Made by a program: the position numbers and the translations under genes. From NCBI GenBank assembly GCA_030549495.1, contig JAUIRK010001035.1, forward strand, positions 372,001-436,000: DNA of 64,000 nucleotides. The letters are read 5' to 3'. Below are positions 24,226 to 35,937 of this stretch, piece by piece (the first letter of the stretch is position 1; each line of letters starts with the position of its first letter). Origin of the DNA: Nectonema munidae. Its lineage: Eukaryota; Nematomorpha; Nectonematoida; Nectonematidae. A model generated the notes under the pieces. That model saw only the letters and a list, made by a program, of their open reading frames with translations, was not told where the DNA came from and did no database searches.

Positions 24226-26134
24226 CAGTAGTTCACAAACTTTGTAAAAATTTTCGGTGTTGCGGTCTCTTTATAAATTTTTGATTAGGTCGCGGTCTCA
24301 TTTAAAAAAAATAAATCAACATATAAACTACTGTAATAAAAAAATTGACAGAATTGTTTGTTCAAAAATTGTCTGAATAATACAGTTAATGTCAATGGGA
24401 TGGATGCATCTGCTTTTTCTAAGTTTGGTTCTGTTTTGCCCAAATACAACACTCATATCATTACTCAATTCCAATGTTTTCGGATAGATTATAATGGCAA
24501 ATAGCGTGGACAACACTTGCTCACCTGATATGTAGGTGCAAATCGATCAGAAATTTAAGATCATTCTTTGCAACATCATCATGGGGCTGTGCCATTTTAA
24601 TCAAAAAATCGATCAAAAAAAATAATCGGTTCTTTTATAAAAAAAAAAAGCCTTCTGAAACAAAATAACTAAGGGAGATTAAAAACGGATTTTTGATATA
24701 TTGATAGTATTTTTTAAACTTTTGCATGTAATTTTACATGTGGTTGGTTTGCTTTGCAAAAATTAAGGAATCTTTTTCCATTGTATCGTTTTTCAAGGTT
24801 TTTTCTTTGGAAAGATACTTCACGTTTTAGTGCAGAAAAAGTTTTTAAATGCGGAATCATTTTCTTTGCATAAATCAGAAAAGAAACAAGAGTTGAAAGT
24901 ATTTGCTTTAATGAAATAATACCCTGCTTTAATGACTTCATTCAGAACATTTGTCAACTCTTCAGGTATCGGTTTCATTATTAAGGCTTAGCGATGAATA
25001 GCACACTGAGTAGCAATTACATATGAAAATTTTGCTTAACCAGGGTCTGAAAACTGGAACGACAACAAGGAATTGTCAGATCGTTGTCAGTTGCGGCTTA
25101 TTATTTTCCAGCATCTGTAGTTTCATCAAGTTGAATTCCAAAAAAGTTGAAAATCGAATTCCTAAATTATCATCAAACATGTCTCCTATTAGCCTTTTAA
25201 AGGTAATGCCATCAGACATCTCTCATATTAGCCGTCTATCGGTGTCATTTGAAAGGAATATATGCTTCAATTTTTCAAATTCAGAACTTCTTAGCACATT
25301 CAACATGGTATCTTTGCAGCTAGGTAATATCAACTGTTATAATGTTGTGGGACTTTTTGACAAGTTATTTTTTGGAAACTTATTAGAAGGCTTTCAAACT
25401 AAACTTAATATTTTGCAAAAACATTCCTACGTTATTAATCTAAATTTGTACAATCATTTCGCTTGACGTTTAAAAGAGTTGAAAGTTTATTTTCTTTACT
25501 GAACTCGAGTTCTTCGTTTCCAAGGGTCTTTTTAACTTCCCGGCTTTAGAAAAGTGAATGCTAACACTTCAGAACAAAAAATACACTTAGATTCCTCTTC
25601 CTCACCAAACGTTAATGCAGTAAAACCAAATTTCAGGTATATTTTTAACTCATTAAGAAAAATGCACATTTATACCATTTATAGTTCCGTCTCACCCGTT
25701 TGCAACCATCTCACCCTTACATATTAAATAATTTTTTTTATATTTACAATAATTTTCCTACTTTTTTATTTATGTTATGATTTTGTTGTTAAAATATATT
25801 TCTGCAACAGGAATATTAAAGGAATTGCAAAAGGATGAAATTGAATCGCAAAAGGATGTAACGGAATCGCAAAAAGGTGTAACGAAACTAAAAATGGTAT
25901 ACATCTATAAAATTAAACCTGAAAAGCAATAAAAAAGTAAAAATAGTTTAACTCAATTAAAGGCTAAATCGTTTATTCTTTTAAATGTGACTTATTGGGA
26001 AAAATTGCAAATGACCCAATGTGGGTGGTGCAACATGTTGAACAAAACGATCCATAGAGCGACCCCTTTACGGCCAAAATAGAACTGCTAAGCGATCTTA
26101 TAGGGGACCGCAGACTCCAGTTTGAGAACCACTA
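24226..26134 (-). mobile_element. hAT (ZBED5-like) transposon, full-length but decayed
   Basis: The ends are inverted: CAGTAGTTCACAAACTTTG at 24226, and at 26134 the reverse complement TAGTGGTTCTCAAACTGG. The 8-bp target duplication is AGCTAGAA (26135-26142), worn to AGGTAAAA on the left (24218-24225). On the minus strand the coding region, in order, shows a BED zinc finger (ECIFCSEVLAFTFLKPGKLKRPLETK, about 25.5-25.6 kb), then a segment IGDMFDDNLGIRFSTFFGIQLDETTDAGK (about 25.1-25.2 kb; the family's LQLDESTD motif), then FIKANTLNSCFFSDLCKENDSAFKNFF (about 24.85-24.95 kb; the family's 'NFIK.R.LNSRLF..LC.EM'). Many stops and frameshifts are present, so it is inactive. It lies in the presumed first intron of CHMP1. 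Confidence 0.85.
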
Positions 26135-26826
26135 AGCTAGAAGGTAGTGAAGCAATCAGAATTAGAAACAAGGTAAATGATTTGTTATCCGCGGTTATGG
26201 TGGGATTGGGAACTTACAGTGCAAGCATAATGTCGGGTAATAATGGTGAAGTGTCCATTAGATAAAAATTCGTTTATTTGTTTAAATTATATTTAGCAAA
26301 AATAATAATAGCATTTATCTTAACTTCTGTGTTCCATTACATTAATTCACACCGTTCAATTACAGTAATCAATATGGATAAACTTTTAAGCTAGAAATTA
26401 TAGAGAATATTTTCTTATTTTGTTATCTGCTATAAAAAATATTTGACCGCGGTAAAAAATTCGAATAGTCACACTCCATCGACATAAAAGCTTTAGCAAA
26501 GATTGACTGCAAGATATTTAGGTAACTAAGCCAAGTTATGAAACTGATTTGTGATATAGGAGTAATAATTTTACGACTCCAACTCTACAACCCTGTTTAT
26601 AATATAATTGTATATTACAGAATGCAGCAATATAAAATATCATTTTGCTAAAGTACACTCTAACCTGTTAAAAGAATCATCTTTATAAGGGCGCCATTCT
26701 TTGTAAGTCCTAAGTAAAATTCATATCCTAATTCAATGAAGGATTCCATAACTGAAAATACCAATATTAAAATTTTATTTTAATTTCCTATCATATTTAA
26801 TTTTGTTTTATAAGAACGCCAACTAC

Positions 26827-26839
26827 CTAACGCAGTCAT
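26827..26839 (-). CDS. CHMP1: Candidate first coding micro-exon of CHMP1
   Basis: On the minus strand the sequence ATGACTGCGTTAG is followed by GTAGTT, a plausible splice donor. It would encode M-T-A-L plus the first base of a GAA codon, exactly the phase needed by the exon at 22917-23014. The joined N-terminus [11 protein letters not shown] resembles human CHMP1B M-S-N-M-E-K-H-L-F-N-L-K. The intron would be 3.8 kb and would contain the hAT. Thirteen bases are too few to be certain. Confidence 0.45.
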
Positions 26840-26849
26840 GCGACCTCTA

Positions 26850-29100
26850 ATTTCAGCTGAATAGGATCAGTTAATATTAAATAAAGTGTTGAGGGGATTA
26901 ACAATTTTTAAAAACATAGTATTTTTATGTGCTTTAATCTATATATTTTTAAATCATGTTAGGAAACATTACAGTGTTTTTTAGACAGTATTGTTTTATA
27001 CTAAGACAAAACTGCATTTCAAGAAATAAAAATAAAATTCTAATCATTTAAAACTCAAATAATAATTGAAATTTTTTGAAATAAATGAAAATTGTCATTT
27101 TAAAATGCATCTGATTTAATAAAAAATCTTAGAATTACGTAATTTTCTAGTCAAAACTATTTACAATAAATTTTATTTTTAATTAAATATCTTTTACAAC
27201 AAAAATTACATTTTTTCAAACTTTTTTTAAACTTTTATCAAGCCAGAAAATTTTTACCAAATTAATTTTAATCGAAATATTTTGCCACCACATTCAGAAT
27301 AACATACAGATAAATCGGTATGTACAGCAGGGATGCCATACTCAAATCAGTCAGGGGTCAGATTTGGAATATTTACAGCTCTTGTGGGAGGATTTCGAAT
27401 ATCAAAATCAAGAGCTAAATTCATAGTAGCAGAAATGTCAAAAAATTTGCATTTGACATATTGATATTCATCTTGATCATACAACATAGTCATGTTCTAA
27501 TATACATTAAAAAATTAAATTTTTTTAGTTGATGCTAGGATTATAGATACCATAATCAAAAAGTAGAAATAATTTTTATAAAAATTTTACCTTTGGATCA
27601 TTTATTTTTAAATGAATATTTTATGATACATGACACATCTATATGATACTGTTTTAATTTTTTCAGAAGAAATTAAAGATTTTATAAATTTAGACTTTGC
27701 TAACTTTTAACAAACGTGAACTCTCTTGAGTAGAGGTTTGGTCTCATTCTTATTGATAACATCCATAGAATTATTAATTATATCAAGGGAGAAAAATTAT
27801 TTTATCGATTTGGCTAAAATATATAAAAGCTTATGTAAAGCAGAATAAACCGCATATTAGCCATTGGTATAGGGTTCGGTTAGAAGTGACAAACAGGTCA
27901 TTTGATAGAGCTTGGATATTAAATATTTGTATATTTTCGAAACCGTAGAAAAATATTTTGTAACATAATTTTAGTTGTATTGAAAAATATGGTTTAACTT
28001 ATAGTTAATTTCATATAATTCTAAATGCATTTTTAAATTATTTTATCTATCCATTTCATAACTTATTTTGTATAACTTTTTTTTTTATCATTTATAGGTT
28101 TAACTTAAATAATATTATGATAAATTCAATCGTGATTTTTACATAAACAAAGACTTTTTATATTATACTAAATAAAAGATATTAACTTTTCAATAACCCA
28201 GAATTTTATTTATTGTTGTCTTTTTATAACAAATATATTAACAAATTATTATTCTTAGCCACACCCTGCTAAAGTTCCAGCAGACGCATATGGCTATTAA
28301 CACACAGTAGTAATTAGGTATAAATAGATTGACAATATCATCATAAACAAATAGGAAAAGTTCGATATGCTAAATAAGAAGAAAATTATTTAGTTTCAGG
28401 ATTAAATTGATTTTTAAATATTAAAAAAATATATATTTACAGTAATGTCATCTGTAAAAGCTACATACCAACAAAGAAAATATTTTGAGTAGATTTAGTA
28501 AACAGGCAGTGATAGATGTAAAATTTTTTTAACTGAATAGCTGTTATAATTTGTCAAAGCAAGATTTTATTAGTTCGATGTGCAATTTCAATGAGGGTTC
28601 AAATAAAAATAAACTGAAAAATTACTAAATATTATAAGAATTTCATGTCCATAACTCCGAAAATAAGTTTCTAATGGGCACAAAATGGTTTACAGTTTAT
28701 ACTGTAACAAACTACAACTTAGCATCACGTACTAAAAATCTAAATAAGAGCTATATGAATCTTCTTGCTAAAATAAATCAGGACAAAATTCATTATATTA
28801 AAAAATTAATTATATTATACTTTTAATAGATATATAACATTAGATTAAATGGTCTACATAGTATAGCATTTAAGGAATCATGATTTGGCGAAAATGAAAA
28901 ATTAAAACTATGATAAAGTTTAAGTCAATTAGTTATATCATATTTCGAAGAAGGACTTAAAATAACAATAACTAATATGAAAGAAACATTTATAATCAAG
29001 AAAATTAGCAAATTTTCAACCTTACTGTCCATTATTAAATGTAATAAAATAAATACTTTAAAAAAACAAAACAAAAAAAAAGCTTTGCAAAAGGGTTATG
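26850..29100. other. Very AT-rich stretch, no gene recognised
   Basis: Long runs of A and T, no frame of interest and no clear repeats. It may hold CHMP1 5' flanking sequence. Confidence 0.4.
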
Positions 29101-29117
29101 TGTATGGATTGAATATT

Positions 29118-29219
29118 TGAGATCATTTGAGTCAGGGCATAAAATCTTCAATTCGTTGAAGTATAGCATAACTTGTGATAGAACGGGTAACTGTGATCAT
29201 CTGTATCAATAACTGGTAA
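29118..29219. repeat. Outer repeat, copy 2, left piece
   Basis: Matches the left half of 24030-24217 and ends exactly at CAATAACTGGTAA, where the LINE tail (GGTA)n begins. The continuation of the repeat resumes at about 42856. Confidence 0.65.
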
Positions 29220-32108
29220 GGTAGGTAGGTAGGTAGATTTCAAAGCACTTTCCAGCGTGTGCTGATATGCTAGTGTAAGCTTGAGAGTTGGTTAAGGAGG
29301 ATGAAGATGATGGTAGAGATAGAGAGGAGATACAGATTTTATTCTTAAAATAGAAAGTAAATGCAGATTAGTTTGTTTTAGGGTTGTCAACGGTGGTGAG
29401 AGTTGTTTCAATGGTGTCAATGACGGTTGCTAGGGATTTTAGTAATGTTGGATGTAACAGAAGATCTGAGAGTGTTGTTGGAGATCTATTAAGTAAAAAA
29501 AGTCAGCGAAATAAAAGATCTTGGCGATGATAAGAGAAGATTTAACATGTGAAGATAAGATGGTATGCCGTTTCTATTGTGTCGCATCCGAAACGACAGT
29601 ATGAATTTTGGCTAACTTTAATTAGGAAGAGATATGCTTTGCATGGGCAGTGGCCTGATAGACAACGAATGGTTGAAAGAGATGGTGTAAATTTTTGTTT
29701 TTGAAAGTTGTGTGAATTGTACTGATGTGTGGTAAAGAGGATATTAGTGCATTTTGAGATGAAGATATGGACATCTGCCATTCTTCTAGAGAGGATAAAT
29801 GAATGTGCGTTAGAAAGATTTTGAGAGGTAGGGAGTTGACGAGAGGGATGTGGGAGGTTAGGTGTAAGTTTGAGGTTAAGTAGTCTACGAGGGAGTTTTC
29901 TGGTATGTTTAGGTGAGTCGGGCACGAGCATAGGTGTATGTGGACATGTTTTGTAAGATTGATTAAGGAGGAGGCGAGTTGAAAGGAGGGAAAGGGGATG
30001 TTGTGTGATAGAGAGAGATCTTGGATTATGTTTTGTGCATCGGTATAGAAATGGACGGTAGTAAAGTGGGGAAGGAGGTAGTTAATGTTTTTAGTGGAAG
30101 AGCCTTTGAAGAAGGCGTAAGCAAAGGAGGTACTTAGGGATTTCTTTGAGGCGTTTGTGAAGATACGTAGGGAGGTTGATGAAGAGGTAAAGCGAAGGTA
30201 TGAAATTGATTATTTTAAAAAAAATTTGTTTTTGCATATAGATGTTATGAATGGATTTTGTGCAGATGGGTGAGTTAAAAAAGATAGATGTATAGAGGGA
30301 TGAACTAGGTAGTTAGCAATATTTGGTGCGTATTTTGGTAATAGATGATAGTAGAAAGAATAGGATGGAGTATTGCGGTGGTGATCGGAAGAAAGGAAAG
30401 AAGTAAGTTGTTGTATGTCAAGATGAAGCGCTTAATAATAGTTTTTTTGAGTTGAAGTTGTAATAGTAGGGTGTTTGTTAGAATTTCTAGGCATTGTGTG
30501 GAAGTAGTACGATATGCGTTGGTGATGTAAAGTAGGCAGAGACGGTGTATCTTGTTAAAGAAATGGATAATTGTGGTGTATTTTAAGGAAATGCCCCAGG
30601 GAAGAATTCCGTATTGAATTACTGGGAGAATTAAGGGTGAGTATATGTATCTGGTGTGTTTTGGATTGAAACCCCATTTATAAGAGATAGCGCTTTTAAG
30701 TGAAAAAAGGGTGACTGAGAGTTTTTGGTATATTTTTTTAAAGTGTATTGAAAATTTTAGGTTGGACTGGAGGTTTAGTCCTAGATATTTGATAGTCTTT
30801 GAAACAGTTATAGAAGTAGAGGTATTTAAATGAAGGGGTAAATGTTCTGTGTGTCTGCGTTTTAAGTGAATGAGGCTGGTTTTGCTGGAGTTAAAGAATA
30901 TCTTATGTGTGTTTGCTCTCTCTTGTAGCCTTAGTAGAAATGAAGAGGATTTGGTGAGGTTTTCTTGTTGAGAGTTATAGGTGAAGGTGAATAATATGTC
31001 GTCTGAAAAACATTGAGAGAAATCTGTATTGGTGTGGATTAGATCGAGAGGCGGGTCTATGAGGACTAGCCAGAGGATATCGCAAAGACATTTTCCTTGG
31101 GGAGTCGAGAGGGTTAGCTTATGGATGCAAAGGGAAGCGCGATGTCAGAAAATGAGACAGCCGTTTGAAAGGTATGAACTAATAAATTTGATGATGTAAG
31201 GAGGAAATGTTTTGTGGGCAAGGTTTGTGATGATGGCAGGATGCCAGGCTGAGTTGAAAGCGTTGTTTATGTCTAGGAAGATTGTAGAAGGAATTTTCTT
31301 AGTAGAAAGGGAAGAGTCAAGTTAGGTTGTTAGACGAGATCGTGCTGTTTCCGTATTTTTGTTGGGAAGGTATGCAAATTGCGTGTGATGGATGAGGTTA
31401 CGGGATAGGATGTAGTGGACTAGACGTTTGCGCATGATTTTTTTGAAAAGTTTGCCTAGTATGGGTAGTAGAGTGATTGGTCGCCAATTTTGAATGAGGC
31501 TTGAATCTTTATTGGGTTTAGGAATGAGTATTAGTTTGCCGATTTTCAAAACGTTGTGGAAATGTGAATGAGTAAGGCATGCATTGAAAAAAGGAGTAAA
31601 TGTTTGTTAAGAATGTGTATTGATTTTTTAATATGTTTGGGTGAGATATAGTCGAAGCTAGATGAAGCATTTCTTTTAAGAGAGTTTACTGCTATGTTTA
31701 ATTCATTTAGTGTGATTGGAAGAAAAGTAGTGTTTTGGATGGAGTGAATGATATTTTTAGAATGTTCTCGAATTGTGTTGTGAAGTGGGAGGAGATCACA
31801 AGAGGAGATTCGGGGGAAAGATTGTCGATAGAAATGGAGGGTTGTAGTGTGTGGTATGATCGGATGAGCAGGAAAGTATTGTTTCGGAGTGAATAGAAGG
31901 TTTTTTCTTTTTAGTTAGCCTATTAATGATGTTCCATGGATTTGTTGAGTGCTGGCTGGTGAATTTTACCCATGAGTTCTTTTTAGCTTGAAGTATTGCC
32001 TGTTTGTATTCTTTTTTAACAGCAGAATGGATGGAAATGATTGAGGGGGTGGGAGATTTTCGTAGTGTTTTGATAATGCGTTTTAGATTATTTTTAAAGC
32101 AGTCAGCT
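29219..32108 (-). mobile_element. LINE C copy 1 (I/R1-like with RNase H), 3' part
   Basis: On the minus strand, from high to low coordinate, the first segment (32108-31900) encodes ADCFKNNLKRIIK, AVKKEYKQAILQAKKNSWVKF and NPWNIINRL, the linker between endonuclease and reverse transcriptase. Reverse transcriptase words follow, including WRPITLLPILGKLFKKIM near 31.45-31.5 kb, then an RNase H-like stretch near 30.0-30.1 kb. A C-terminal zinc motif ends the protein (CRFGCDTIETAYHLIFTC, near 29.55 kb). The 3' tail is a (CTAC)n tetramer at 29219-29236. RNase H plus the C-terminal zinc motif points to the I/LOA/R1 side of LINEs. It is broken by many stops and frameshifts. The endonuclease is absent; the sequence becomes unrelated beyond 32108. 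Confidence 0.85.
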
Positions 32109-32160
32109 CAGGTGCCCAGAAATAGGCATGTCTTCTTTTAGGAAATGGGTATTGCTAAAA

Positions 32161-32203
32161 TATGGGCAGCAATGGGTAGCAATAGGCAGCAATGGGCAGC
32201 ACT
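32161..32203. repeat. 10-bp minisatellite
   Basis: Four tandem units of ATGGGCAGCA with single-base variants (ATGGGTAGCA, ATAGGCAGCA), in the gap between the two LINE C copies. Confidence 0.75.
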
Positions 32204-32341
32204 AAAAATAACAAAAAAAACACACTAATACAAAGTTTTTTAAGTTTTATCATATATACAAGATAGTTTATCCTTAAAAAATCAAGTCTAAATTTAATTA
32301 ATAAATATTTAACTTTGTTTGATAATTTTTTTTGTTTTTCT

Positions 32342-32354
32342 TAAACTTCTTTCT
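32342..32354. repeat. Target-site duplication of LINE C copy 2 (left)
   Basis: TAAACTTCTTTCT, repeated exactly at 35210-35222 after the LINE tail. Its last few bases overlap by microhomology with the start of the inverted LINE segment. Confidence 0.8.
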
Positions 32355-35209
32355 TTTTGGTTAGCCTATTAATGATGTTCCATGGGTTGTTTGAGTGTTG
32401 GCTGGTGAATTTTACCCATGAGTTCTTTTTAGCTTGAAGTATTGCCTGTTTGTATTCTTTTTTAACAGTAGAATGGATTGAGACCTTCTATTCTCCCCGA
32501 AACAATACTTCCCTGCTCATCCGATCATACAACACACTACAACCCACCATTTCTATCGACAATCTTTCCCCCCGACTCTCCCTCTTCTGATCTCCCCTTT
32601 CACCACACAATTCGAGAACACTCTAAAAACATCATTCACTCCATCCAAAACCCTATTTTTCCTCCAATCACACTAAATGAATTAAACATAGCAGTAAACG
32701 CTCTTAAAACAAATGCCTCATCTAGCTACGACCATATCTCACCCAAACATATTAAAAAATCAATACACATTCTAAACAAACATTTACTCCTTATTTTCAA
32801 TGCATGCCTTACTCATTCACACTTCCCCAACGTTTGGAAAATCGGCAAACTCATACTCATTCCTAAACCCAATAAAGATTCAAGCCTCATTCAAAATTGG
32901 CGACCAATCACTCTACTACCAATACTAGGCAAACTTTTCGAAAAAATCATTCGCAAACTCTAGTCCACTACATCCTATCCCGTAACCTCATTCATCCACA
33001 CAATTTGCATACCTTCCCAACAAAAATACAAACACACTATCGCTCTAACCACCTACCTTGACTCTTCTCTTTCTACTCAGAAAATTTCTTCTACAATCTT
33101 CTTAGACATAAACAACCTTCAACTCAGCCTGCATCCTCCATCATCACTAACCTTGCACACAAATCATTTCCTCCTTACATCATCAAATTTATAAGCTCAT
33201 ACCTTTCAAACCGCTGTCTCATTTTCCGACATCGGGCTTCCCTTTGCATCCATAAGCTAACCCTCTCGACTCCCCAAGGAGGATGTCTTTCTGATATCCT
33301 CTGGCTAGTTCTCATAGACCCGCTTCTCGATCTAATCCACACCAACACTGATTTCTCCCAATGTTTTTCAGACGACATATTATTCACCTTCACCAGCAAC
33401 TCTCAACAAGAAAACCTCACCAAATCCTCTTCATTTCTACTAAGCTACAAGAAAGAGAAACACACATAAGATATTCTTTAACTCCACAAAACAAACCTCA
33501 TTCCTTTACACGCAGAGCATAGAACATTTACCCCTTCATTTAAATACCTCTACTTCTATAACTGCATCAAAGACTATCAAATATCTAGACTAAACCTTCA
33601 GTCCAACCTAAAATTTTCAATACACTTTAAAAATATACCAAAAACTCTCAGTCACCCTTTTTTCACTTAAAAGCGCTATCTCTTATAAATGGGGCCCCCC
33701 AAACCACCAAATACATATACATATCCTTAATCCTACCAGTAATTCAATACGGAATTCTTTCCTGGGCATCTCCTTAAAACACCCCACAACCATACATTTT
33801 CTTAACAAGATACACCGTCTCTGTCTACTTTGCATCACCAACGCATATCGTACTACTTCCACACAATGCCTAGAAATTCTAACTAACACCCTACCATTAC
33901 AACTCCAACTAAAAACTATTATTAAGCCTTCATCTTGACATACAACAACAATTCCCCCATTTCATCCGATCACCCCCACCACAATACTCCATCCTATTCT
34001 TTCTACTCACATCTATTAGCAAAATACCTCCAAATATTGCTAACTACCTAGTTCATCCCTCGATACACCCATCTCTTTTAACTCACCCATCTGCACAAAA
34101 CCCTCTCAAAACATCTATATGCAAAAACAAATTTTTGCAAAACAATCAATTTCATACCTTCGCTCTACTTCTTCGCCAACCTCCCTACCATCTTCACAGA
34201 CCCTCAAAGAAATCCCTAAGTACCTCCTTTGCTTACCCTTCTTCAAAGCTCTTCCACTACCCCTTTTACACCCATCGATCCCAATTAAATCCTCTACTCT
34301 CAATCCTCGAATGCGAAATCTTTAGCCTTTTACACGCCTGCACTATGATCACTAACAACATTAACCACTTTCTTCCCCACTTTACTACCATCCATTTCTA
34401 TACCGATGCACAAAACATAATCCACATCTCTCTCTATCACACAACATCCCATTTCCCTCCTTTCAACTCGCCTCCTCCCTAATCAATCTTACAAAGCATT
34501 TCCACATACACCTATGTTGGTGCCCTCTCATCAAAACATACCAGAAAACTTCCTCGTAGACTACTTACCTCAAACTTACACCTAACCTCCCACATTCCTC
34601 TCAACTCCTTACCGCTCAAAACCTTTCTAACACACATTCACTTATCCACTCTAGAAGAATGGCAGATGTCCATATCTTCATCTCAAAATACTAATCTCCT
34701 CTTACCACACATCAGCACAATTCACACAACTTTCAAAAACAAAAAATTTACACCACCTCGTTCAACCATTCGTTGGCTATCAGGCATTGCCCATGCAAAG
34801 CATATCTTTTCCGAATTAAAGTAAGCGAAAATCCATACTGTCGTTTCGGATGCGGCACAATCGCCATATCATCTCATCTTCACATGTCAAATCTTCTCTC
34901 ATCATCGCCAAGATCTTTTATTTTGCTGCCTTTCTTTACTTAACAGATCTCCAACAACACTCTCAGATCTTCTGTTACATCCAACACTACTAAAATCCCT
35001 AGCAACCCTCATTGACACCATTGAAACAACTCTCACCACCGTCGATAACCCTATAACAAACTAATCTGCTTCTCTCTTCTACTTTTAGGACAACCTATCT
35101 CTACCAACATCTGCATCTTCCTTAACCAACTCTCAAGCTTACGCGAGCATATCAGCTCACGCTGGAAAGTGCTTTGAAATCTACCTACCTACCTACCTAC
35201 CTACCTACC
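32352..35209 (+). mobile_element. LINE C copy 2, 5'-inverted (twin-primed) insertion
   Basis: The forward segment, 32483-35209, is a copy of the same LINE in plus orientation. It carries reverse transcriptase from the N-terminal side (ALKTNASSSYDHISPKHIKK; WRPITLLPILGKLFEKII near 32.9 kb), an RNase H-like stretch with FYTDAQNIIHISL near 34.4 kb, the C-terminal zinc region near 34.85 kb and a (CTAC)n tail at 35181-35209. Its 5' end, 32352-32481, is inverted: it matches copy 1 at 31905-32035 in direct orientation, which is the LINE segment immediately upstream of the break. A 13-bp target duplication, TAAACTTCTTTCT, flanks the whole at 32342-32354 and 35210-35222. The frame is broken at many places. 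Confidence 0.88.
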
Positions 35210-35222
35210 TAAACTTCTTTCT
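35210..35222. repeat. Target-site duplication of LINE C copy 2 (right)
   Basis: TAAACTTCTTTCT directly after the (CTAC)n tail, identical to the left copy. Confidence 0.8.
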
Positions 35223-35930
35223 GCTCTATTTTTTATGTAATGTTCTAATTGGTTTACCGGTTAGTTTAAAAGTTTTGCACTTTTATTCCTTAAATCACTT
35301 ATCTGAATTAATAGTTTTCAAAAATTTTACGTAATTTTTTTTAATTCTATTTATTTTTATTAATTCATGTTATTTTGACGTCTGTAACTTTAATTTCAAA
35401 GCTATAAAAAAATTCTTTATCAATTTTTGAAAAATTTTATTACTAATTATGAAATTTCTAACCTTTGGTTTTTTATATCAATGAATTTTTTTCAAAATAA
35501 AAAATATAACTTTGTATATTTATAAACATTTTACTTTTAATTTACTAAAAATTATAAAAACAAGAATATAACACTGAATTTTTTGTTTTTTATTAAGTTT
35601 TCGTTTGTATATTTTTATATAAATTGTATTGTTTTTATTTATGTACCCATGTATAAACTTGGTATTTTATGATTTAAAAAATAGGTAAATATTTATAATT
35701 CAGTATTCTCTACACTCTTTTAATGCATGTCATATCTCTTGCGAGCAATTTAGTTTTTGTGTAGTCGTTCATCTGTAGATGCTTCATCACTAAGAAATAT
35801 TTTCTCTTTGGAGGTCTTCGTAAGAGGTTTTTTTAAATCCTTTTTTTATAAATGTTATTGTCAAAAAAAAATTTTGTATTTTTTTTTAAACAGTTTTATT
35901 AGAATTTATTTGGTTTATTTTTTATAAGGT
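35223..35930. other. AT-rich leader before the MULE gene
   Basis: No frames of interest. Part of this is probably the 5' non-coding region of the MULE, but no terminal inverted repeat was found by eye. Confidence 0.4.
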
Positions 35931-35937
35931 TTCCTTG

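Noticed and set aside
25023-25466. Plus-strand open frame of 147 codons
   Set aside because: It is antisense to the hAT transposase on the minus strand, which carries the family motifs.
33175-34303. Minus-strand frames of 62-74 codons
   Set aside because: They are shadows of the plus-strand LINE C copy 2.
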